Part shown: positions 11,168 to 20,433 of the stretch, piece by piece | Position numbering within the stretch: position 1 is the first letter of the stretch | Layout of the letters: the number at the start of each line of letters is the position of its first letter | Source: Symmetrospora coprosmae | Lineage: Eukaryota; Basidiomycota; Cystobasidiomycetes; Symmetrosporaceae | NCBI GenBank assembly: GCA_008802785.1 | Contig: VUYT01000010.1 | Location: 310,001 to 374,000, forward strand | Reading direction: 5' to 3' | DNA: 64,000 nucleotides | Notes under the pieces: generated by a model | Told to the model about the DNA's origin: nothing | The model's database searches: none | What the model saw: the letters and a program-made list of their open reading frames with translations, nothing else | Made by a program: the position numbers and the translations under genes

Positions 11168-12969
11168 CGCAGGATCCGCTTGCGGTCTTGTAGCAGGTGA
11201 GAAGACTCGGGTCGCCTCTTGCGAGCTTCTTGTACTAGTCCTGTTCGTTCAGACTGTCACTCATCCTTCAATGTCATCTGCCGCGCGCTTTTGCGCATGG
11301 TGCTTCTGCTGATGTGGCCAGGGCCAGGCAGACGAACAACCGACGAGGCTCATATTCTCTGCTCAGCTTGATCGAATTGACTGCTTGATGTGCCGTACGA
11401 GAAGCGATGAACGAGGGCAAGGTGGCGATCGCGCTTCCCCTCCCGTCCGCCCGTCCGCCGAAACTAGTCACGTGCCAGGAACAAAGACGTCCGAGGTTAT
11501 CGAGTAACAAAGCTGAAGGAGTCGGCCAGTGTGCCTTCGTATTTCAGGGTCTGGCGGGTGTTCCTGTGCTACTCGAAGGTGTCCAATGCATGTCCCAGCT
11601 TCACATGGAAGTCCCGTATGCGTCCCAGACGATTGGATGTCTCCCAAGCCAGATCACGGTATGCTTGTAGAGAGGCTTTCTGTATGGTATACAGAGTCGA
11701 CGAACCAGGTAGGCCGCTGCAGAGCATCCAGGAAGTGACTCTGCCATCAGGAACTCAGAGCCTGAGTCGCAAGGGCCGTGACAGTGCGGAGACAGGCCCC
11801 GTGTAGTCAAAGGATGTCTTTACTCTGTTGTAACTGGTGCACTGTATGCGTGATCTCTGCGAACATGGCATTACATTCTTTCCCATACTATTGCTGGTGC
11901 GGGGCCGGTCTGGGACGGGACTCGTGAGGTCGCATGGGGTGACGAGAAAGGTAAGCCCTGGTCAATGCCGCAATACGAACTGTAAGACTCTGATAACTTG
12001 CTAAGAGTGCAATACATGTGCCATGAGCAGGCTGAGGTGCTCTTACGTAAAAAAGAATGTCATTTGTTACTGTGGCGGCTCATGCAAGTCGTCCCGGATG
12101 CGCGCAGGGTGGTAGCCGATGCAAGTCGCGTCTGAATAATCAGAGGCTTTCACAGTATGTTACTACACGCTTGATGAGTATGTCTGCCAACTTTTTACAT
12201 TCGGATCCGTATTGGCGGCTCAGCAAGGCATCGTACATGCCCCGCGATCTGGCTGAAAACTGCGAACGCCAGCCGACGACGCAATAGAGGTCGTAAGACA
12301 ATAAAAAGAAGTGCAGTGTATAGCTACGGACGCGCAGCGCATTCTGGCAAGTTGTCTGCCAAAAAAAGTCACGTCCTGCGGTCGCGGGGCCTGGAGAGGC
12401 TTGTTTGGCTTCCCCAGGGGCCCAGGGCCAAAAAAAGCTGGGTTTCCCACTACCCGTATCGACCAGGTCACCTCGTGCTGTCGTAAAGTACTACTACTGT
12501 GATGCATTCCGTGTTAGGAGGGTGGTTTCTGTCGATTTGGGCCGGAGAGGGCTGATGCTTACGGCACGCGCTCCTGAGGAATAGAGGATGGTTAGACAAT
12601 GTCTAGGCGGTGTGAAGAGATGGTTAACGCACTACCAATGAGCTAAGCGGGAGTTGCTTATGTCTGCTGAACATCTGCAATGCAGTTCTATATTTCTAAT
12701 TGCAGCACGACTGCTGCTGGGGCCGCGGGGGCCGTGGTCGACCGGAAAGGTCCCTACAGATGGCGAACATGACTAGCGCTTCTGCTACCCGCGAGCACTC
12801 GCTCTTCACTTTATCGCCTCTACAATCGCTTGTCAGGCACGATCCAGGCACAAGGTCGGCGGACCATCCGCGACCCGCCGGAGGCGTGGGAAACGCCGTG
12901 ACTGCTGCTTGTTCTCTTTCCACTCGCATCCTATGAACTCCGGCATCTTACTGCACATCTCGTCATTAC
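11168..12969. other. 1.8-kb intergenic stretch, no supportable gene
   Basis: Only short overlapping frames occur, none with a signal, domain or plausible splicing. Base composition is visibly less GC-rich than the flanking genes. Two identical 10-mers, ccaaaaaaag, sit at 12359-12368 and 12428-12437 flanking a GC-rich patch. A tRNA-like D-arm occurs at 12622-12651 on the minus strand but lacks a T-arm. The stretch may hold a decayed element, but I cannot assign a family. Confidence 0.5.
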
Positions 12970-14150
12970 ATGCTCGCCATCCGCACAATCTCCATCGCTT
13001 GCCGCCCCGCAATCTCCGCATCCGCTGCCAGACGTCTCCACAGCGGACCATCTCCGAACACTGCACAACTGAGCAGACATCCGCATTCATCAGCAAACGC
13101 AACTTTTGTGCGCTTCCTTACTACTTCCGCAGCCAGGATGTCTGCCCGAGCAACCAAGGAGCAGCTGGCCGCCCTAGCCGAGTTCGGAGCCTGCGATGTG
13201 CGTTCGCCTGTCACGGAGGCAGCATCTTCAGCATAATGAGACCTTGGCACGCTGTAACTCTGCCCAGGTCTCGGACGCCCTCACGAAGCTCAAGTACCCA
13301 CACTCGGGCTACATTCCGGATCTGGACATCCATTCCCCGGGTGCCGACAAGCAAGAGACGACCAAGATCGTCGGAGAAGCCTTCACAGTCAAGGTGTGTT
13401 TTCGGATCACCTCGAGTCGTCCTGGTCTGACGCCCGCCCCAGTTCGTTGAAGGGTCCAACACGGAGGCCCCGAAAGCCAGCCAGCAATACGTGAGTCTGA
13501 AGAAGCGAACGCACTCCGAGAGACTGCCTAACACGCCTGTTTAGGTCGACGCGGCCGATGAGGGAAGCATCATGGTTGTTCAGATGCCACCAAGTAAGCC
13601 GTCTGCACTCGCCTGCGTCCCGGTTCTGCAGCTGAAGTGACTAGACTGCAAGAACGCTGTCTGGGGCGGCCTGATGACTGCTCGAGCGCAATTTAAGGGC
13701 ATCAAGGGCGTCATAATCGACGGGCGTTGCCGAGATCTGCGCGAACACAGGGAAGCCGGCTTTCCGGTGAGTCGTCAAGGATGGACAAGCGTGAGAACAG
13801 CTGACCAAATGCATATCGTTTACCCTATGCGTCTGACGCAGATCTTCGCACGGGGCCACAGCATCATCGGCCAGTCGCCCTACGTCCGCCCGAGCACTCT
13901 GCAGGAAGCCATCACCATCAAGCCAACCGTATCCGACCCAAGCGACTCCTCCTCATTCCCTAGCATCACCGTCAACCCGTACGACGTGATTGTGGCAGAC
14001 CTGGACGGGGTTGTCGCCTTTCCACCGAAGGACATCGACGAGGTTCTCCGCCTCTGCAAGAAAGGTGTCGAGGTCGATGGCCGATGCATGGAGGATATCA
14101 AGAAGGGAAAGGGCATCGCGGACGCGTTCAAGGAGCATAGAGGGAAGTAG
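12970..14150 (+). CDS. RraA-family aldolase/decarboxylase-like protein with mitochondrial leader
   Basis: Exons: 12970-13197, 13268-13393, 13443-13490, 13545-13593, 13645-13766, 13842-14150 (293 aa). The RraA-like fold appears as 'FGACDVSDALTKLKYPHSGY', 'AVWGGLMTARAQFKGIKGVI', the signature 'DGRCRDLREHREAGFPIFAR' and 'YDVIVADLDGVVAFPPKDID'. This resembles 4-hydroxy-4-methyl-2-oxoglutarate aldolase / oxaloacetate decarboxylase relatives, in which the Arg-Asp of the signature binds substrate and metal. The actual substrate is unknown. The first ~56 residues are Arg/Ser/Ala-rich without acids (MLAIRTISIACRPAISASAA), a typical mitochondrial presequence. A second in-frame ATG at 13138 (MSARATKEQL) would give a leaderless cytosolic form that starts exactly where the family's proteins do. 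Confidence 0.85.
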
Positions 14151-14482
14151 CATCCGATGTCGAGAGATTGACAATCAGCGCAGATCCCCCGCAATCGGCA
14201 CCCGGGCGCTGGGAAACTGTTGCGAGCCTTGCGGGATGTAGATGCATAGATATGGCGGATGCGTCGCATGTAGACTACTTGACTGTAACAGCCGAGACAT
14301 TGAGGCCTCGTTGTCGTTGTCGGGATTCGGCGTCATTGCCTCGATCATCCCTTGCCCAGGAGGCGGATCTCCCTGCCGGGCCACGGCGTGCTCGTGAGGC
14401 TCTTACTCGCTTCAGCAGGAGCTGGTCAGCAAGACAGTAGCAGCATAGAAGCACCAGTATACGGTCTCCCTCCCTGCACATC
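14151..14482. other. Intergenic, no gene seen
   Basis: This is the 3' flank of the RraA gene plus the promoter and leader of the DUF3429 gene. No convincing open frame or repeat. Confidence 0.5.
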
Positions 14483-16152
14483 ATGATGGCAACCTCGGCT
14501 CTCCGCTCAAGCCTCCGCATGGCGCCCGCTTCGCGCTTCCTGGTGCGGTCCTGCCCGTCTAGGCGGGGCGAGCTTCAACTGCGTCACAATTGCTGATCCT
14601 CCCTCGTACCCCCGATAGCGCTCGGCAACCCTGCCAGCTCGCCAATTCTCCACCTTTCATGCTCTCAAAGCTGCTAGCTCCGTCGCTGGCCAGCCTGGAT
14701 CCAAGAACATCTCCGGTGGGTGTGCTCGAGCGGGAACAGCGGGGACGGTGCCTAGGAGCTGATAGCGTTCCGAGCCCGCTTACCGGTCTTGCAGAGGTCA
14801 AGGAGAATGCAAAGGTGCGTTTGTCATGTCTGTTTGCTTCGACGAGCCGTGTCGCTTTCGTAGCTAAGCCCATGTCCGCAATCCACAGCAAGAAGCCAAG
14901 TCTGTTACGTCAGATATCGCCAAAGCCATTAGTGGAGGGAACGACCCCAATCCCGTCTCGCAAGGACAGGGCGGGAGCATGGAGGAGATGCAGCACTCGG
15001 TGGTGGGTGTGCTCGTCTAGGCGGGTCTGCCGCGAGCTGCTGATAACAAGCCGCCTCGGATGCCGCACAGACGAGCTTGACTGGACTCGCTCAGACGGTT
15101 CCTAGAGAAGCTTGGCTGGTGAGATTGAAGTTGTCGCGGGCTTTTGCTAGATGCCTGAGCTGACTCTCCTACGGTCCTAGTTTGGAGCAGCAGGCTTCCT
15201 GCCATACATGGGTACTTCGCTCTCTACGATCTACCTGGCACGCCAGGTCAACCAGGCCCAGTCTGCCGGTGGTAAGTCTAGCAGTATCTGAGCGCCCTTG
15301 TCTGTTCTGAGAAAGTGCGCTTTCGCAGCCAACAGCACAATCGACCTCGACACAGCCCTTGCGCTCCTGCACCACGTCGAGCTTATGTGAGTATTGGCTT
15401 GCAGGCTAGCTAGCCAGAGTCTGACCCCACTCAATACCCTCGCAGCCAGATCTCCTATGGAGCAGTCATTCTCTCGTTCTTGGGCGCCCTTCACTGGGGC
15501 TTTGAGTTTGCCTCGTACAACGGCCGCAAGGGCATGCCTCGATACTTGATGGGCGTCTTCCCTGTCCTTATCGGATGGCCCACCCTCTTGCTCCCCGCCA
15601 TGCTGGCGCTTCCAGCGCAATGGGCGGCCTTCACCGCCGTCTGGTACACCGACTCCCGCGCGACGGCCCGAGGATGGACGCCAAAGTGGTTCTCTACTGT
15701 CGGTAGTACCCTCCTTGCTGCGTCCCGTCCGCTGCAACATGCTGAGACCTCTGTCACGACAGTACCGATTCGCATTGACTGCCGTTGTCGGATCCTCCAT
15801 CATCCTCACTGTGGGCGCTACCAACTACTACAGCGCAGGCGCGTCTGGCACTGCAGCCGAGAAGCTCGCGCGGGTCAAGAGTGCTTCGAGTGACGTGAAG
15901 AGGATCGAGACAGAGGAGAACGCCTCGCCCCGTGTAGAGGGCAAGGTCGGCGGCGAGTTCAGCACCGAGCCAGGACAGGATGCTTACGTCGTCTTTGAGA
16001 ACGAGACAAAGAAGGCAGAGGAGGAGGAGAAGAAGCGTCAGGAGGAGGAAGAGGCAAAGAAGAAGGAGAATGAGGAAAAGGCAAAAGAGAAGAAGAGCGC
16101 AGCAGAGGAGAAGGCGCGTGCGGCAAAGGACAAGGCGGAGGGTAAGGCATGA
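14483..16152 (+). CDS. TMEM69/DUF3429 mitochondrial membrane protein with charged C-terminal extension
   Basis: Nine exons: 14483-14542, 14619-14715, 14795-14814, 14889-15002, 15071-15118, 15181-15271, 15329-15386, 15446-15698, 15763-16152; 1131 nt (376 aa), in frame. The N-terminus (MMATSALRSSLRMAPASRFL...RQFSTFHALKAA) looks like a mitochondrial leader. The DUF3429 core follows: 'FGAAGFLPYMGTSLSTIYLA', 'LALLHHVELIQISYGAVILS', 'FLGALHWGFEFASY', 'GWPTLLLPAMLALPAQWAAF', ending 'YRFALTAVVGSSIILTVGA', about five membrane helices. The last ~90 residues are a Lys/Glu-rich coiled-coil tail (KKAEEEEKKRQEEEEAKKK) that I do not know from TMEM69. Function is unknown; fungal relatives are annotated only as DUF3429. 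The donor of the last intron (gtcggt at 15699) is weak. Exon 3 is only 20 nt. Confidence 0.82.
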
Positions 16153-16420
16153 GCTGCAAGATAACGCAGGACATGCGCTGTCCCTACACCTCAGCCGGAA
16201 TCTAGAGGTGCAACATCGCACACCGACCGCCAGCGAGTTGTCCGTACAGACTGACCCTTGTAGCGAAGATAATGCGAATGATTTCGGCCGTACGTGCCAA
16301 CGCCAAAACAGCGGACTCGCGGCTTCAAGTTGACCAGTGGTGCTAAAACTGCCGACAAATTGGCTGTATCGAAAAGCCCTAGAACCATTTGTGACAATGG
16401 AGAAACGACCCGCTGCTGAA

Positions 16421-17725
16421 TTACAATGTCTCCCAAGGCTCCAAATTGCTCCTCCTCTGGGCGAACTGCTGGACAAGGTCCTCGCTGTAGCCGGGGTGAC
16501 CTGAGGCCAGCTGCTGGAGCTGTGGTACGGCAGGATTAGCGAGGAACGCAGTGAGGCACAGCAGGAGTCCCGGAAACACTCACAATCTCGCGATCGAATG
16601 TCATTCCATTCCACTTAAAGTCGACAAAATTGGGATCGCTGACGATGCGAGCGTAGATCTCCGGGACGTCCTCCACGGCAAACTCGTATGTGCTGGTCAG
16701 GGGGACGTGGAAGACAGTGTCGATAACATCCGAGAACGTCTTCTTGTTCTTGCGCATGTAGTAGCGCAGTCCTCCTGTGATGCCCTTGCCGATGAGGTGC
16801 CTGAAGACGTTGTCGTTGAGCTGTCGGTGCTCCTCGTCAATGTACTCTTCGCCATCGTGCACGAAAATGCCATTCTGAGTGAGGTGCTCTGCAACGAGCT
16901 GCGCAGAGAGGAGAGTGTGGGCTGATCCGTTGCGCTTGGTCTGGCGGGGTGGACCGAAGTCAGGAATTCGGTCGGACCCTTATTAGGACGAGAAGAGGAT
17001 GCGCACCATGCCGGGCTTCTCGCCTGCTGCCAATGAACGCTTTCGGGTGGCACGGTCAACGCAGGTAGTGCTGTAACCGGACGAAAACGGACTCAGCTTG
17101 CTGCAGGCCGACGACATCTGTGAATGCGTTAAATACTGACCCGCTCGGGAATTGGTTCGGTGGGCAACAGATGCGCTCGCCGTTCGCGTTTGGGTCCGTG
17201 AGCTGGTCAGGCTGCGCGCAGCAGCCTTGTTGAGTGGTGAAAGGACCAACTTGGGTAACGAAAGTTGTTCGATAGATCTCCCCACCAGGTGGACTGCGGA
17301 CAAAACGGGTTGTGCCATGTCAGCTGATGCAGAGTCGCACAAGTGCAGGAAGGTTCGCTGACCAGCATTGGCCAACCCCATATTGCTCTCCGTAGCAACA
17401 GTAGTCCACGCCAGCACAATTGAGGTTGTAGACGTTGTCCAGCGGGCAGCACGAGTCGTCGGCCGTCGGTTGGGCTGTTTACCGAGGTGAGGCCGAGGTC
17501 AGCCTAGGGAGTGTTGGGATGAGAAGGGGGGTGCAACCGACTGTCAACTGGGCATACCGTGTTGCTCGGTTGCGCCTGCGCCTGCCGAGCAAACCACTTG
17601 TGTGGAGAGCGTGCCTTCAGACGTGAGAAGATGTCCTGCCTCTCGGTTTTCGATGGAAGTCCAGAGGCGTTTGTGAGGAGGCATTGCGCGGCTGCGAGCG
17701 TGATGGTGAGGATAGTGTGCCGCAT
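16421..17725 (-). CDS. Secreted cysteine-rich protein with CC doublets, unknown family
   Basis: Exons (minus): 17725-17542, 17474-17363, 17293-17141, 17100-17007, 16940-16584, 16519-16421; exactly 999 nt (332 aa). A signal peptide (MRHTILTITLAAAQCLLTNA) starts it. The middle carries five Cys-Cys doublets: 'ADDSCCPLDNVYNLNC', 'GVDYCCYGEQYGVGQCC', 'PFTTQQGCCAQPDQL', 'NGERICCPPNQFPSG'. The C-terminal ~150 residues have no cysteine and are helical-looking: 'LLSAQLVAEHLTQNGIF', 'VHDGEEYIDEEHRQLNDNVF', 'MRKNKKTFSDVIDTVFHVPL'. I joined the parts because the C-terminal exons lack any ATG and a normal 66-nt intron (16941-17006) removes the stop between them in frame. Intron 17101-17140 is only 40 nt; without it the protein would end about 18 residues later. 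The pairing of a granulin-like CC array with this C-terminal domain is unfamiliar to me. Confidence 0.62.
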
Positions 17726-18454
17726 CGTGTTGTTCGTACTTGAGCGGGCGAAAAGGGAAGAGAGGGGAGGTCGTCTCAAACGTGTTGTGGACCCACGGGG
17801 CCATCAGGCGGGAATGTCCACCAGGCCGGGAACCGTTGCCGTGAAGCGTGGCCGTCTTATCTAAGATCACATTCCTTCGTCTTTGCCAATCCGTCCCTGG
17901 ATCCAGTCGCGATCGAGAATCGAGACGCGTCGAGGAGAAAGGGAGGGAAGAGTGACTCCTGAGAAGTACGTTGTACGTACAGCCCCACCCATCAAGAGTA
18001 TACCATGTTGATAGTGAGAACAGTGTTGGGTCTCCGACAGCCGCAAGATGTACTGGAAGGATTGGAAGGCCCCGGTTGACTGGTGCGGTCGGCCAGAAGA
18101 CGGGTTCCGGGAAACACCTGGCAGGCAGTGAGAGGCTCGAGAAGAGGCTGAGACGATGCGCATGGCAATGTTAACAGGTTCCAGGGCTTTGTGCGGAGTG
18201 CGAGTGATGTTTGGCGCTCCTGCGGTACCTGTAGAATAGCCGCCCAGGACGGACTGTGGTTTTGACCCACCAGGCGCCCTCTCTTGCCTCGGACAGTCAA
18301 CGGGATGTCGGGAGTGGTCCACACAGAGAGCGCTGGCCCTTCTTGGTCGATGCTCAAGCCAAGGCCTCTTAAGCAGCCGCAGGTCCCGATGGAGGTGTTC
18401 AAAAATCGAGAAGATGGCGCACGCGCCATTACAAGCCGCAATACGGTCCAAAAA
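17726..18454. other. Intergenic, no gene seen
   Basis: This is the promoter side of the secreted Cys-rich gene and the 3' flank of the tRNA. A 242-codon minus-strand frame (17867-18595) runs through the tRNA and is best explained as chance. Confidence 0.5.
18450..18454 (-). terminator. Pol III terminator of tRNA-Gln
   Basis: Five consecutive T on the minus strand begin at the base after the discriminator end of the tRNA. Confidence 0.8.
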
Positions 18455-18558
18455 TGAAGCACCGAGAGTCGAACTCGAGTCTCGGGAAGTCTTCCCCAGC
18501 AAGCTGAGGCGGGTAACCCTATCAAAATCCCGCGTGCTAACCTCTACACTATGCCTCA
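18455..18558 (-). tRNA. tRNA-Gln (anticodon UUG) with a 33-nt intron
   Basis: On the minus strand the acceptor stem TGAGGCA pairs all seven positions with TGCTTCA (one G-U). Then come TA, the D-arm GTGTAGAGGTTAGCAC, anticodon stem CGGGA/TCCCG, loop TT-TTG-A, a 4-nt variable loop and the T-arm TCGAG-TTCGACT-CTCGG. Removing 33 nt (18489-18521) between positions 37 and 38, the canonical site, gives a 71-nt mature tRNA before CCA. The D-arm pattern ATAGTGTAG-GGTTA is typical of eukaryotic glutamine tRNAs. TTTTT follows directly (18450-18454), a Pol III terminator. Confidence 0.92.
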
Positions 18559-19289
18559 CTCTGGCAACTAGAGGAAATTTTGGTTGTTGTTGCATATATA
18601 AATTAACGGTTGAAGCGCAAGCTCTCGGAGCTGACCGGCGTCTCCCGCGTACTCGTCATCGTCGTTGTTGTGCCCTCCGTCTCGGTCCGGGAAGCTTGCG
18701 ATGTGGGTGCTGTCGTCATGAGCGTTGTTCAAAGAAGTGGTGCAATGTTTGCGAGCGAAAGCATGTCAGCTTCATTCACACACTGTGGCGATCATTTATA
18801 CTATCTTTCAGCTCGTTTACGCACCTCCAGGGATCACGATAGCCTGTCCTGCCGCACAGCTTTGCGGAGGCGGAACCCACATCGCTTCAACAATGTCTTG
18901 CCTTTCAGATACGTCCAGTGTCATTACTTGTTCTACCTACATTCCAGTCGTCTACAGTATAAATCTAAGCACCCAATTCCTTCTTCTTCTTCCTCATCCC
19001 CTTCAGCCTACAAAGACGCCTCGATGGCGTCGCACGTGACCGTCCAGGCACAGACACAGGACAGCTCCCGACTGACGTTCATCACTCCGTCCGTCCGCTC
19101 CGGAGAGCCTCCTATCTGCCAAAACAATGGACGTAAGCACAACGTCACATAGCGGACATTCCATGACGTGCATGATGTGCTGTCCGCGCGACCGTACAAG
19201 AGGGAAACGCTTCCGAGTCTATCCTTGTCTTCGCATCCCACTAAGCCTATCTCCTCACACGCGTACATACCCACTTGATTAGCTATAGC
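18559..19289. other. Intergenic or possible first exon of the next gene
   Basis: A TATA-like gtataaat at 18958 precedes an open frame at 19024-19132 (MASHVTVQAQTQDSSRLTF) that ends at a good donor (gtaagc, 19133). An acceptor at 19243-19245 (cactaag) would join it in frame to the gene at 19290. This is possible but weak, so it is not merged into the gene call. Nothing else is seen. Confidence 0.35.
18594..18602 (-). promoter_or_regulatory. Possible upstream TATA element for tRNA-Gln
   Basis: An ATATATAAA stretch lies about 36-44 nt upstream of the mature tRNA 5' end in otherwise GC-rich DNA. Some fungi (Schizosaccharomyces pombe) use upstream TATA boxes for tRNA genes. The assignment here is inference. 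Confidence 0.35.
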
Positions 19290-19730
19290 ATGTTCGGACT
19301 CTCCAAGAACGGCCGTCGCACTCCTCGAGCCTCTACGCGCCAGACACGCGCCAGCGGCTACTCGCGCGCCGGCGGGTCTATGAGGCGTCCCCTCACCGGG
19401 AATGGGCGAACTACACAGGAGAACTCGAATGCTGGGCTGAAGGTAGGTTGTACGTCTTCCACGAAGCACAGAGCTTAGCTGATACCAGCGTTCAGGCCGC
19501 CGTCAACAACGAGTTCGTGTCGGGCACGGCAGCGCGCAGCGCCAGGGCTCAGCTCAAGCTCAACGTGAGTTCCAGGGGTCAGACTGTCAGTAATACAGGG
19601 ACTGATGCCCGCCGTATATCAGCACGTTCCCAAGCGCGACATCCCGAAGCGCAAGCTCTCGACTCGCATCAAGCGCATTGGCGTCAAGCTGGGCCTCAAG
19701 AAGCACTCTGGACAGGTCCGCCACTCGTGA
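19290..19730 (+). CDS. Small basic protein, unknown function
   Basis: Exons: 19290-19442, 19496-19564, 19623-19730 (109 aa). The protein is very basic with few hydrophobics: 'MFGLSKNGRRTPRASTRQTR', 'GSMRRPLTGNGRTTQENSN', 'NNEFVSGTAARSARAQLKLN' and a C-terminal 'KRDIPKRKLSTRIKRIGVK' segment. It resembles a nucleic-acid-binding or nuclear protein, but I recognise no family. Both introns have good donors (gtaggt, gtgagt) and cag acceptors and keep phase 0, which supports real coding. The start is uncertain: an upstream exon at 19024-19132 could add about 50 residues. Confidence 0.5.
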
Positions 19731-19958
19731 TGGTCGATGAATGATGACTGTGCAGGGAGAGTTGCGCGTGTAGCATATACATATGGATCGTAATGAGGCT
19801 ACAGGCCGTAATCATCGTCAAATTATCGATACTATGGAGATGCAACATGACGTCAGCTGTCTGGGACCCATGGAAAGCATACCAACTGCCTGACTGCACT
19901 AACCATGGATGACTGGAGAATGGCAACTAGAACCGAGCAGCCGTGATAGGACTCGCGC

Positions 19959-20279
19959 TCAGCGCTTCACCACCTCGTGGTAAGCGGGCGGTCCCTCCAT
20001 CGATGTCCGAGCGTAGGCGGGTGCATCCGATGAGCCAGCCTTCGACTCTAGGCCGGCCTGCATGTCAAGAGGCAGCTCCTTGACATCGCCGTTCTTGATC
20101 GCCTTCTTCTGCTTGCGCTCCTCGAGCTTTGCCTTGCTGCATAGCCGTCGATGGGCCGGTTGCCATCTCAGCTTGTGGCGCCACTTCGGGAGGCCGCAGC
20201 AGGACAGCCAGACTCACGTCTTCTTCTCGACGGCGCAGTAGGCCTCGTAGCTAAGATAGCACAGTACGCAGAGAACCAT
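19959..20279 (-). CDS. Small protein with N-terminal hydrophobic segment, unknown
   Basis: Two exons (minus): 20279-20218 and 20136-19959 (79 aa), intron of 81 nt with gtgagt donor and atgcag acceptor. The first ~16 residues (MVLCVLCYLSYEAYCAVEKK) form a short hydrophobic segment, followed by a Lys/Glu helix (KAKLEERKQKKAIKNGDVKE) and a Pro/Tyr tail ending 'EGPPAYHEVVKR', which contains a PPAY motif of the kind bound by WW domains. It lies 155 nt downstream of the KDSR stop on the same strand. An upstream exon extending the N-terminus cannot be excluded, because an acceptor-like cag sits just before the ATG. No family is recognised. Confidence 0.5.
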
Positions 20280-20433
20280 GACTGATGTAATAGTTGGGCA
20301 AGAATTGGTCTGATGGAGACGGGCGATAGCGCCAAGGCACACGTGAAGATCGCTCTAGGTTTGCCACAGAGCCGGATTCCGGGAAATGGCTTAGGGCTAG
20401 CTATTACAGATATGAAGCGGCCTCCATCGAGCG

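Noticed and set aside
12622-12651. tRNA-like D-arm (minus: TCCCGCTTAGCTCATTGGTA)
   Set aside because: No T-arm GTTCRANNY, no matching acceptor 3' strand and no T-run follow, so it is at most a fragment.
17867-18595. 242-codon minus-strand frame starting MQQQPKF
   Set aside because: It runs straight through the tRNA-Gln gene and has no domain.
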